From positions 17,295-81,294 of the forward strand of contig CBDDXD010000004.1 in the NCBI GenBank assembly GCA_965235415.1: a stretch of DNA of 64,000 nucleotides, given 5' to 3'. Of this stretch, positions 9,261-16,848 are shown piece after piece (positions within the stretch are counted from its first letter, which is position 1; each line of letters opens with the position of its first letter). The stretch comes from Fontibacterium subtropicum (GTDB lineage Bacteria; Pseudomonadota; Alphaproteobacteria; Pelagibacterales; Pelagibacteraceae). Made by a program: the position numbers and the translations under genes. Below the pieces are notes generated by a model. The model was given only the letters and a program-made list of their open reading frames with translations, was not told the origin of the DNA and searched no databases.

Positions 9261-10121
9261 ATGAGTCAAAATAGGCTTGCAAGAAGCTCAACTCCAGGCG
9301 TTTCAGCTCTACAAAAAACTATCAGTAAAAAATTTCTTCTTCCTTCTTATATTATAATTTCTTTTTTATTTTTATTTTCAGAAAAAAGCGATCTTAAAGC
9401 TATAAGATTTTTAAAAGCATTAATAAATGATGGAATTACCTATACTATTTATATAGTTAATACTCCAGTTAAGATCGTTTCAGATTTTGGTAGTTCTGCT
9501 AGGCAGTACTTTAATTTCAATATTATTTTAGAAAATAAAAAACTCAAAGATGAAATTGATCAATTAAACGCAGAAAAACGAGAACTACAATTTTTTAAAA
9601 ATGAGAATGAAAATTTAAAAAGAGTTTTAGGAATTAAAAATAGAGATGATTATGTATCTGTTTATGCAAAAATAATTCATGAGGATACCAATGAATTTGC
9701 TAAGAACTTAATTTTAACAATAGGTTCTAATGAGGGAATACAATTAGGGCAGGCCATCGTAAGAAATAACGTTTATCTTGGAAAAATTTCTGAAGTTAAT
9801 TTATTTAGCTCAAAAGCTATGGTCATTACAGATTTAAACAGCAGAGTTCCTGTTGTAATTCCCTCAAGAGGAGTCAATGCAATTTTAAAGGGCAATGGTC
9901 TAGGAGGCGCACAATTACTTTTTCTTCCACAAAATGCTGTTTTTGAAAATAACGATCAAATTTATACTTCAGGTTCTGATGGGATTATCAAAGAAGGTCT
10001 TTATATTGGAAAAATAATTACTGATAATAAAAAAGATATTAAAAAAAGAAAATATTCAGTTGATCTTGGTTTTAAAGAACATCAGTTAAATTACGTCTCA
10101 GTATTAAAGGTCAAAAAATAA
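9261..10121 (+). CDS. mreC: Rod shape-determining protein MreC
   Basis: A 286-residue bitopic membrane protein. A single transmembrane segment lies at about 27-44 (FLLPSYIIISFLFLF), followed by a periplasmic coiled coil at about 88-122 and the MreC beta domain at about 125-280. MreC links cytoplasmic MreB to the periplasmic wall-synthesis enzymes. The stop overlaps the start of mreD by one base, indicating co-translation. The sequence is typical in size and layout, and its identity is supported by position after mreB. Confidence 0.92.
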   Translation: MSQNRLARSSTPGVSALQKTISKKFLLPSYIIISFLFLFSEKSDLKAIRFLKALINDGITYTIYIVNTPVKIVSDFGSSARQYFNFNIILENKKLKDEIDQLNAEKRELQFFKNENENLKRVLGIKNRDDYVSVYAKIIHEDTNEFAKNLILTIGSNEGIQLGQAIVRNNVYLGKISEVNLFSSKAMVITDLNSRVPVVIPSRGVNAILKGNGLGGAQLLFLPQNAVFENNDQIYTSGSDGIIKEGLYIGKIITDNKKDIKKRKYSVDLGFKEHQLNYVSVLKVKK

Positions 10122-10606
10122 TGAGTTCTTTTTTAGAAAAAATAAAATTTTATTCAGCGCATATTATTTTTACGCTTATTTGTATTAATGATAGTATTTT
10201 TATAAATACTTGGATTGCTCCAGGCCCAATTATAAATATTAAATATATATTAGTTTTTTATTTTAGTTTTTTTGATAAAGAACGTTTTTCGATTACATTT
10301 CTTTTTATTATAGGATTAATATTTGACTCATTGCAGGGAATGCCTTTTGGTATGACATCCATTTGTTTTATTATTTTAAGTAAATTAGCTTCATATTTAA
10401 AACAAAGAAGAACTCAGACAAATTTTCAAAATGAATTTATAGCTTTTGCCATATCTCTTTTAATAACACAAATTACATCAGTTATTATATTAAGTTATTT
10501 TTCTCAGACTCCGTTTGAATATTTATTGTTAGCTATTAACATGATTGTAAGTTTAATTTTTTACCCAGTAATAAGAACTTTGCTTAAAGTATTTTATCAT
10601 TATTAG
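10121..10606 (+). CDS. mreD: Rod shape-determining membrane protein MreD
   Basis: A 161-residue, very hydrophobic protein with about five membrane spans; the motif GLIFDSLQGMPFGMTSICF near 66-84 is the MreD signature region. MreD is part of the elongasome with MreB and MreC. It starts one base into the mreC stop. Sequence conservation in this family is low, so the call rests on hydrophobic pattern, size and position. Confidence 0.85.
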   Translation: MSSFLEKIKFYSAHIIFTLICINDSIFINTWIAPGPIINIKYILVFYFSFFDKERFSITFLFIIGLIFDSLQGMPFGMTSICFIILSKLASYLKQRRTQTNFQNEFIAFAISLLITQITSVIILSYFSQTPFEYLLLAINMIVSLIFYPVIRTLLKVFYHY

Positions 10607-10612
10607 TTTTTA

Positions 10613-11251
10613 ATGTCTGATTTTACTAAATTACAAAATGATAAAATTTTAAATTATTTATATAAAAATTTCAAAAAGATTGATTTTGATTTTATTGATC
10701 AAAATATTTTTTTAAAAAAATTAAATCATTTAAATTTTTTTGATAAGCAAGATTTATTAGTTAAAATTAGTAGATTATTTTTTGAGGATTTAGATAAAAA
10801 ATTTTTAAAAGAAATTAAATCAAAAATTAATAAAATTTCTAAAACTAATGAAAAAATATCTTTTTTATTAAATAAAAGATTTCAGATAGAAAGAAAGAAT
10901 AAAGAATTAATAAAAACTTTTTTAATTCATTTGATAAAAAATAATAGCACTAATAAAGTTTTAAATTATATATATTCTGTTTCAGATATTATCTGGAAGT
11001 ATTCTAATGATCGTTCGGTAGATTTTAATTATTATACAAAGAGATTAATATTATCGTCAGTTTATCTAAAAATTTTAATGCTAACTTTTTATAATGAAAA
11101 TTTAACACATAAAGATATAGATAAAGAAATTCAAAAAACCCTTGAACATGTAAGAAAAATATCTCAACTAAAAATAAAATTTGATTTTTTAAAAAATATT
11201 AAAGATTTTTTTAGTTTTTTTTCTACACAAAAAGCAGGGAGAGGTTTTTAA
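10613..11251 (+). CDS. COQ9-family protein (ubiquinone biosynthesis)
   Basis: A 212-residue soluble protein, basic and A-rich at the DNA level. Its middle part, WKYSNDRSVDFNYYTKRLIL followed by SSVY (about residues 129-152), is the signature of the COQ9 family, whose members resemble TetR-type helical proteins that bind lipids and assist COQ7 in ubiquinone synthesis. The N-terminal third is a set of predicted helices without a clear DNA-binding motif. It begins seven bases after mreD and runs convergently into purK with a four-base overlap. No ubiquinone gene is adjacent, so function rests on the motif alone. Confidence 0.72.
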   Translation: MSDFTKLQNDKILNYLYKNFKKIDFDFIDQNIFLKKLNHLNFFDKQDLLVKISRLFFEDLDKKFLKEIKSKINKISKTNEKISFLLNKRFQIERKNKELIKTFLIHLIKNNSTNKVLNYIYSVSDIIWKYSNDRSVDFNYYTKRLILSSVYLKILMLTFYNENLTHKDIDKEIQKTLEHVRKISQLKIKFDFLKNIKDFFSFFSTQKAGRGF

Positions 11252-12291
11252 AAGATTTTGGTTAAATGTCCCATTTTTCTTTTGTTTTTGATTTCTTTTT
11301 TTCCATAATCGTAAAAGAATTCATTCTTTGTGGTTTCTTTTGATCTATATTTTTTGATGTCATTTCCTAAAATATTATACATGATTGCTCTATGAAACCT
11401 ATTTGGTTTTTTTAGTTTAAGATTACAAACTGCTCGGATATGATTTTCAAATTGACTTACATTATGAGCGTTCATTGTTAAGTGACCAGAATTATGAACT
11501 CTAGGAGCAATTTCATTTACTAGTAATTTATTATCTTTCGTTATAAAAAATTCAACACACATAGTTCCGATATAATTTAGTTTATCCGCAATTTTTTTTG
11601 CTATTTTTTTTGCTTCAACATTTAGTTTTGCACTTATATTTGCTGGTACCTGTGATTTTTGAAGTATTTGATTTTTATGAAGATTTTCAAAAGCATCAAA
11701 CGAAACACTTTTTGATTTGTCTCTACTTATAATAATAGATATCTCTTTTTTAAAATTAATTAATTTTTCAATTATGTACTCTTTGTTCTTAAAAGAATAC
11801 TTTAAAAAATCTATTTTGTTTTTAAAAAATACTTGTCCTTTTCCGTCATATCCAAGTCGTATTGTTTTAACTAAAGCTGGAAAAATATTATTATCTAATT
11901 TTTTTTTATTAATCTTTTTTAAATAATAAAATTTAGTTGTTTTTATTCCTATTGAATTTAAAAAAGTTTTTTCTTTTAATCTATCTTGAAGGGTTTTTAT
12001 AATAGAGGGATTTGGTGAAACATTTATTTTTTTTTCAACATAATCAAGGGTTTTAAATGGAATATTTTCAAATTCAAAAGTTGCTAAATCAATATTTTTT
12101 ATAAAAAAATCTAATTTTTTTTTATCTTTATAACTTGAAATAATAAAATCATCACAATAATAAATAGCTGGAGAGTCAGTACTATCAGTAAATACAAAAG
12201 TTCTGATATTAAGTTTATTTGCAGATTCAACCAAAAATTTTCCTAATTGACCGCCCCCAAATATTCCAAGGGTAAAGGTTTTTTTTTTCAT
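11248..12291 (-). CDS. purK: N5-carboxyaminoimidazole ribonucleotide synthase PurK
   Basis: PurK uses ATP and bicarbonate to carboxylate AIR to N5-CAIR in purine synthesis. The 347-residue protein is an ATP-grasp enzyme: N-terminal GIFGGGQLGKFLVESA (about 9-24), central ATP-grasp core with VKTIRLGYDGKGQ near 137-149, and the catalytic ARVHNSGHLT segment near 265-275. It is slightly short for the family but keeps all domains. It overlaps purE by four bases on the same strand, so both are co-translated and catalyse consecutive steps. Confidence 0.93.
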   Translation of the reverse strand: MKKKTFTLGIFGGGQLGKFLVESANKLNIRTFVFTDSTDSPAIYYCDDFIISSYKDKKKLDFFIKNIDLATFEFENIPFKTLDYVEKKINVSPNPSIIKTLQDRLKEKTFLNSIGIKTTKFYYLKKINKKKLDNNIFPALVKTIRLGYDGKGQVFFKNKIDFLKYSFKNKEYIIEKLINFKKEISIIISRDKSKSVSFDAFENLHKNQILQKSQVPANISAKLNVEAKKIAKKIADKLNYIGTMCVEFFITKDNKLLVNEIAPRVHNSGHLTMNAHNVSQFENHIRAVCNLKLKKPNRFHRAIMYNILGNDIKKYRSKETTKNEFFYDYGKKEIKNKRKMGHLTKIF

Positions 12292-12788
12292 TTCTTAGGG
12301 TTATGCTTCACTGATAGAGTTTGTTTATTTCTCCATATTCTTAAATTATTTGCGATTTTTTTATTATTAAGACTTAAAATTGAAGCGGCATATAGAGCAG
12401 CATTTTTTGCTCCAGTTTCTCCGATAGCAACAGTTCCAACTGGAATTCCAAAAGGCATTTGAACAATAGATAATAAACTATCTAATCCTTTTAAAGATTT
12501 TGTTTCAATAGGAACACCAATAACTGGCAAGTCTGTGATTGCGGCAACCATGCCAGGCAAATGAGCAGAACCACCAGCACCAGCTATAATAACTGAAATA
12601 TTATTTTTCTTTGCAGAATTAGCAAACTCTACTAGTCTCATGGGAGTTCTATGAGCTGATACAATTTTTACTTTGTATTGAATTTTTAATTTTTTTAAGA
12701 TTTCTGCAGATTTTTTAAGAGTAGCCCAATCTGATTTGCTTCCCATAATTATAGAAACAATAGATTTATTTTTTGGATTAAAAGACAT
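12288..12788 (-). CDS. purE: N5-CAIR mutase PurE
   Basis: PurE converts N5-CAIR to CAIR, the step after PurK. The 166-residue protein has the class I motif IIMGSKSDWATLKKS near 13-27, the substrate loop SAHRTP near 44-49 with the catalytic His, and GAGGSAHLPGMVAA near 71-84. Length is that of the bacterial octameric mutase. It is the first gene of the purEK pair and lies 23 bases downstream of trcR. Confidence 0.95.
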   Translation of the reverse strand: MSFNPKNKSIVSIIMGSKSDWATLKKSAEILKKLKIQYKVKIVSAHRTPMRLVEFANSAKKNNISVIIAGAGGSAHLPGMVAAITDLPVIGVPIETKSLKGLDSLLSIVQMPFGIPVGTVAIGETGAKNAALYAASILSLNNKKIANNLRIWRNKQTLSVKHNPKK

Positions 12789-12811
12789 ATTTAGTTATAA
12801 AATAAGTTAAA

Positions 12812-13381
12812 TTACTTATTAGCTTCTAGTTTTAATTTTGCTTTTTTTTGACTTTCAACTTTTCTATTAGCCTTTTCTACTGCTTTTTGTAGATCGATTT
12901 GAGTACATAGGTTTAAAGCCACAGGATCTTTGGGAGTTATATTTGAAGTGTTCCAATGCTTTCTACTTTTAACAGATTCCACAGTATTTTTTGTAGTGCC
13001 TACAAGTTTTGAAATTTGACCCTCAGATAATTGTGGGTAATTTTTTATCAACCAAGCAATTGCATCTGGTCTATCTTGTCTCTTTGATAGAGGAGTATAT
13101 TTCGGTCCAACAACAGTTTTTATTTCATAATCTAATACTTTTTTGTTTATAGATAATGATTTATTAGGATCTTTGCTGCACTCTTCTATTTCTTCCCTAG
13201 TTAACTGATTTGCGAGTATTGGATTGTAAGCTTTTATTCCAACAGCAACATCACCATCAGCTATTCCTTTAATTTCAAGTTCATGAAGTTGACAAAAATC
13301 TGCTATTTGTTTGAAGGTAAGACTTGTATTCTCAAGCAACCATACCGCCGTAGCTTTTGGCATTAAAGGTTTATCAAGCAT
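12812..13381 (-). CDS. trcR: DUF1013 / TrcR cell-cycle transcriptional regulator
   Basis: A 189-residue basic protein matching the alphaproteobacterial DUF1013 family, named TrcR for cell-cycle transcriptional regulation. The recognisable blocks are MPKATAVWLLENTSLTFKQI (7-26), the helix-turn-helix-like QISKLVGTTKNTVESVKSR near 121-139, and DPVALNLCTQIDLQ near 151-164. The C-terminus is lysine-rich. It lies between rpmE and purE on the same strand, six bases after rpmE. The family is essentially restricted to Alphaproteobacteria and so supports that assignment. Confidence 0.85.
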   Translation of the reverse strand: MLDKPLMPKATAVWLLENTSLTFKQIADFCQLHELEIKGIADGDVAVGIKAYNPILANQLTREEIEECSKDPNKSLSINKKVLDYEIKTVVGPKYTPLSKRQDRPDAIAWLIKNYPQLSEGQISKLVGTTKNTVESVKSRKHWNTSNITPKDPVALNLCTQIDLQKAVEKANRKVESQKKAKLKLEANK

Positions 13382-13387
13382 ATATAT

Positions 13388-13621
13388 TTATTTTTTAGGT
13401 GTTTTAGTTGTAAGGTTTTCAAATTTTTTATTAAATTTACTTACTCTTCCTTTATCAATAATTTTTTGTGAACCGCCTGTCCAAGCGGGATGAGATATTG
13501 GATCAATATCTAATTTCATAACATCGTTTTCTTTTCCCCAAGTAGATAAAGTTTCAAATTGACTTCCGTCAGTCATTACAACTTTTATCTTATGTGTTTT
13601 TGGGTGTATTTTTTCTTTCAT
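13388..13621 (-). CDS. rpmE: 50S ribosomal protein L31
   Basis: L31 is a small protein at the central protuberance that bridges the ribosomal subunits. The 77-residue sequence starts MKEKIHPKTHKIKVVMTDGS and contains SHPAWTGGSQ near 43-52, as in alphaproteobacterial L31. It lacks the CxxC zinc motif, which is usual for this lineage. A promoter-like TTGTCT-16-TATAAA pair sits just upstream on this strand. Confidence 0.93.
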   Translation of the reverse strand: MKEKIHPKTHKIKVVMTDGSQFETLSTWGKENDVMKLDIDPISHPAWTGGSQKIIDKGRVSKFNKKFENLTTKTPKK

Positions 13622-13637
13622 ATTTTAGAAGAAAGTT

Positions 13638-13665
13638 TTTATAACAAAATTAAATAAATAGACAA
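13638..13665 (-). promoter_or_regulatory. Candidate sigma-70-type promoter of rpmE
   Basis: On the minus strand TTGTCT (13665-13660) is followed after 16 bases by TATAAA (13643-13638). Transcription would start near 13631, about ten bases before the rpmE ATG, giving a very short leader. The match is good but the region is AT-rich, so chance resemblance is possible. Confidence 0.45.
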
Positions 13666-13671
13666 CACTTC

Positions 13672-13698
13672 TTAACAAATAAAGCGCTTATTTGTTAA
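13672..13698 (-). terminator. 11-bp inverted repeat at the 3' end of the MFS gene
   Basis: TTAACAAATAA (13672-13682) and TTATTTGTTAA (13688-13698) are exact inverse complements around the 5-base loop AGCGC. The right arm includes the stop codon of the MFS gene, so the hairpin would form at the end of that transcript. There is no U-run downstream on the minus strand, so it may protect or process the 3' end rather than terminate on its own. Confidence 0.4.
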
Positions 13699-14854
13699 CT
13701 TTTTTAATTAAAGATAAATAAAATATTATTGTTAAGGTAAGAATTGTTGAGTTTACATAAAAAGGCATATCTTTTCCAAAAAACAAAAACAAAATACCAG
13801 CTGCTGGTTGACCAATAAATCTAGAAATAGATTGAGCGGAATAAGCCGCGCCTAGAGCAAATCCTTTTTCATTTTTAGAACATTTTTTTGAAACCAAACT
13901 ATTCAAACAAGGATTTGTTACGCCAATTCCATAACAAAGGAAAAATATTGCAATTGGAACTAAATAAATATTAGAGGTTGGAATTAGTAAAAAACCAAAG
14001 ATTAAAAATAAAATTCCACTTTTTATTAACTGAATCTCATCAAAAAATTTTAGAAGTATCCTTAAAATAAATCCTTGAACTATAATTTGGCTTAAGCCAG
14101 CATATAACATAACTATTCCAACTTCTTTTGGACCCCATGTAAAAGTTTCTTTTATCCAGATTGCAAATATTCCCTCCATTCCAGAAAATCCAAAATAAAC
14201 TATAAATATAATTAAAAAGAATGGAAATAATATTTTTTTTTTCATTAATTTAAATTGTAAATAAATTTTACTAAACGAATTTGTTATTGAAAAATTATTG
14301 AAAGATTTTTTTGATTCTTTTAAAAAAAAAGTCACAAATAATAAATTAAAAATATTAATTATGCATGCAATCCAAGCAACATTCGCTAGTGTCATTATAG
14401 TAAAATTAGATCCCGCTACTAACCCACCTAGCAATGGTCCTATTGTAAATCCTAAGCCAAACGCTACACCAAATAAACCCATGCCTTTAGCTCGATTTTT
14501 TTTGGAAGTAATGTCAGCAATATAAGCGGTACCAACAGAAACATTATTTTTAAATACACCTGCGATTATTCTTGATAAGAATATCATTAATAAACTTCCA
14601 CTAATTGCTAAAATTAAATTAGCTAAAATTTCTGCAAAACAATTTAAAATAATAAGTGGTTTTCTACCAAATCTATCTGATAAACTTCCCCAGAATGGAG
14701 ATGTAAAGAATTGAAAAAATGAAAATGATCCAAAAATTATTGTTATTAATAAAATATTGCCACCATATTCATGTATTAAAAATGGCAAAGTTGATATTAA
14801 AACTCCACTAAAAGCTAGAACATCAAGAAATAAAAAAATTAGAATTTTTAACAT
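13688..14854 (-). CDS. Major facilitator superfamily transporter (drug-efflux type)
   Basis: A 388-residue membrane protein with about 12 hydrophobic spans. The MFS motif A is clear between helices 2 and 3 (WGSLSDRFGRKP, about 55-66), and helix 5 carries the antiporter-type motif GLGFTIGPLLGG near 132-143. These features resemble the TetA/Bcr drug:proton antiporter branch. Substrate cannot be read from sequence. It lies between rpmE and suhB on the same strand, nine bases after suhB, which gives no metabolic hint. Export of a small metabolite is as likely as drug resistance. Confidence 0.8.
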   Translation of the reverse strand: MLKILIFLFLDVLAFSGVLISTLPFLIHEYGGNILLITIIFGSFSFFQFFTSPFWGSLSDRFGRKPLIILNCFAEILANLILAISGSLLMIFLSRIIAGVFKNNVSVGTAYIADITSKKNRAKGMGLFGVAFGLGFTIGPLLGGLVAGSNFTIMTLANVAWIACIINIFNLLFVTFFLKESKKSFNNFSITNSFSKIYLQFKLMKKKILFPFFLIIFIVYFGFSGMEGIFAIWIKETFTWGPKEVGIVMLYAGLSQIIVQGFILRILLKFFDEIQLIKSGILFLIFGFLLIPTSNIYLVPIAIFFLCYGIGVTNPCLNSLVSKKCSKNEKGFALGAAYSAQSISRFIGQPAAGILFLFFGKDMPFYVNSTILTLTIIFYLSLIKKVNK

Positions 14855-14862
14855 TTAAGAAT

Positions 14863-15645
14863 TTATGCAAGCAAAGCAATAAGATCTTTATCTATTTTTG
14901 AATTTGTTGCTAAAAGGTTTCTGTCTTCAATATATTTATCACCACCTTTAAAATCAGTAACTGTACCACCAGCTTCTTTAACAATTATTATTCCAGCTGC
15001 AATATCCCAATAATTTAAGTTTCTTTCCCATACACCATCACATCTTCCGCTAGCAAGATAAGCAAGATCCAGCGCTGAACTTCCAAATTTTCTAGTTGCT
15101 GCAACTTTTCTACTTACAGATTCATATTCCTTGAAAAATATTTCTTTATTTTTATAAGAAAGAATGGGACCTCCAGTAAGAAGAACACATTCATCGATAT
15201 TTTTTCTTGATGAAACACGAATTCTTGTATTATTCAAATATGCTCCTTTACCTTTTTCTGCGTAAAACATTTCATTAGTTATAGGATTAAAAATCATGCC
15301 ACATATAATTTCTTTATTTTTTTCTAAACCTATTGAAATTGCAAAATAAGGAACACCATGCAAAAAATTTGTAGTTCCATCGATAGGATCAATAATCCAT
15401 TTAAATTCAGTATTTTTTTCAGATGAACCACTTTCTTCGGCTAGAAATGAATAATCAGGTCTAGCAAGAGATAGTTCATTAATAATTATCTTTTCAGTTC
15501 TTTTATCTGAGTTTGTTACAAAATCTCCGGGGCCTTTTTTTGATACTTGTAATTTTTCAATTTCACCAAAATCACGTATTAAAAGTTTAGATGCTTTTTT
15601 ACAAGCCTTCTCCATCACGTTTAGATTGGCCGAAAGTAAAGGCAT
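14863..15645 (-). CDS. suhB: Inositol monophosphatase family protein SuhB
   Basis: A 260-residue Mg2+-dependent, Li+-sensitive phosphatase of the IMPase family. The metal-binding motif IDPIDGTTNFLHG is at about 86-98, the upstream acidic EES motif near 67, and the C-terminal motif WDIAAG near 214-219. In bacteria such proteins hydrolyse inositol phosphates or related sugars, and E. coli SuhB also takes part in rRNA antitermination. The start overlaps the efp stop by one base. Substrate is not certain. Confidence 0.88.
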   Translation of the reverse strand: MPLLSANLNVMEKACKKASKLLIRDFGEIEKLQVSKKGPGDFVTNSDKRTEKIIINELSLARPDYSFLAEESGSSEKNTEFKWIIDPIDGTTNFLHGVPYFAISIGLEKNKEIICGMIFNPITNEMFYAEKGKGAYLNNTRIRVSSRKNIDECVLLTGGPILSYKNKEIFFKEYESVSRKVAATRKFGSSALDLAYLASGRCDGVWERNLNYWDIAAGIIIVKEAGGTVTDFKGGDKYIEDRNLLATNSKIDKDLIALLA

Positions 15646-16208
15646 TAGCTAATTTTTTTTAAATATTCTTGAGTTTCTGTATCGACGATTATTTTATCAC
15701 CTTGGTTTATAAATGCTGGAACCATTACTTTAACACCATTTTGAATCGTTGCTGGTTTAAAAGAACCAGATGCAGTTTGTCCTTTTACAACTGACTCAGT
15801 TTCAAGAACTTCGTATTCAATAGATCTAGGTAAAATAACATTTAGCGGTTTGTCTTGATAAAATTCAATAGTAACTTCTAAATTTTCTTTTAAAAATTTT
15901 TCGCATTCTTCAATGAGAGTTTTATTGATTGAGATTTGCTCAAAATTAGTGCTATCCATAAAAAAAAATTCGTCATTTGCTGAATATAAAAATTGAAATT
16001 TTTTTTCTTCAAGACTTGCTTTCTCAACTGTTTCGTCAGCTCTAAATCTTTCATTTAATTTTGTGCCTTTAGTAATACTTTTAAGCTCTACTTGATTGTG
16101 CGATCGAAGATTTCCACGATTTGATGTTTGGTTTTTAAGGCATTTCCAAAGATCATTTTTATATTCAATGATATTACCAACTCTGATGTCTGATCCTAAA
16201 ATTTTCAT
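15645..16208 (-). CDS. efp: Elongation factor P, with atypical modification loop
   Basis: EF-P rescues ribosomes stalled at polyproline stretches. The 187-residue, three-domain protein is clear from KLNERFRADETVE in domain I/II and the final VPAFINQGDKIIVDTET block. The tip loop of domain I, normally PGKGGA with the beta-lysylated or hydroxylated lysine, reads RGNLRS here. Aligned without gaps through the shared NQVELK block, the lysine position is Asn33, flanked by Arg31 and Arg35. Neither the lysine (EpmA) nor the standard arginine (EarP) type is seen, and no modification enzyme is adjacent. Operon partners are suhB (one-base overlap) and thiE upstream. Confidence 0.93.
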   Translation of the reverse strand: MKILGSDIRVGNIIEYKNDLWKCLKNQTSNRGNLRSHNQVELKSITKGTKLNERFRADETVEKASLEEKKFQFLYSANDEFFFMDSTNFEQISINKTLIEECEKFLKENLEVTIEFYQDKPLNVILPRSIEYEVLETESVVKGQTASGSFKPATIQNGVKVMVPAFINQGDKIIVDTETQEYLKKIS

Positions 16209-16229
16209 ATTTATTTCGAAGACATATAT

Positions 16230-16844
16230 CTATTTTTTAAACATCTTTACAGCAGTTAATGGATTTTTTATGTTGCTTTTCCATATACAAGCCGAACAAG
16301 CTATATAATCTGCGCCAGCATTTAATATTTTTAGATAATTTTTTTGATTAATTCCCCCTATCGCAATAATAGGTTTATTAATATTTTTTTTGGCCCATTT
16401 AATCAAACTCAATTTGGCTTTGTACTTTACTTTTTTAGTTTTTGTTGGATAAAAAGCTCCAAAAGCCACATAACTTGCTTTATTAGCAAAAGCATTAGAA
16501 GCAAGCATTTTAGAGTTATGACAAGTTATTCCAATAATTGAATTTTTTTTTAATATTTTTTTTGCAAACTTTATAGACATATCTTGTTGACCAAGATGAC
16601 AACCATCAGCATTTATTATTTTGGCAATATAAGGATCATCATTTATGATAAAATTAACTTTGTATTTTCTAGTAAGTCTTTTTATTTTTTTTCCAAGTAA
16701 TATAATCTTTTTTTTTTTCTGATTTTTAATTCTTAGTTGAAAAAATTTTATAATATTGCTTGTAAAAATAAGTTCTAGTTTTTTAAGAAATATTTTATGA
16801 TTTGTAATTATTTCGGGGGAAATTAAGTAAAGAAATTTACTCAA
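16230..16844 (-). CDS. thiE: Thiamine phosphate synthase ThiE
   Basis: ThiE joins HMP pyrophosphate and thiazole phosphate to thiamine phosphate. The 204-residue TIM-barrel protein has INDDPYIAKIINADGCHLGQ near 72-91 (pyrophosphate and Mg2+ site), YVAFGAFYPTKTK near 125-137, and AIGGINQKN near 160-168. It is highly lysine-rich and somewhat diverged but keeps the core motifs. No thiC or thiG is in the window; the HMP kinase thiD lies at 35722. It sits next to efp and four bases after the aldolase gene. Confidence 0.87.
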   Translation of the reverse strand: MSKFLYLISPEIITNHKIFLKKLELIFTSNIIKFFQLRIKNQKKKKIILLGKKIKRLTRKYKVNFIINDDPYIAKIINADGCHLGQQDMSIKFAKKILKKNSIIGITCHNSKMLASNAFANKASYVAFGAFYPTKTKKVKYKAKLSLIKWAKKNINKPIIAIGGINQKNYLKILNAGADYIACSACIWKSNIKNPLTAVKMFKK

Positions 16845-16848
16845 TAAA

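Noticed and set aside
13388..13621. L31 without zinc cysteines as an anomaly
   Set aside because: Cysteine-free L31 is the normal form in Alphaproteobacteria.
16096..16541. Plus-strand open frames over efp and thiE
   Set aside because: Shadows of conserved minus-strand genes in a T-rich complement.
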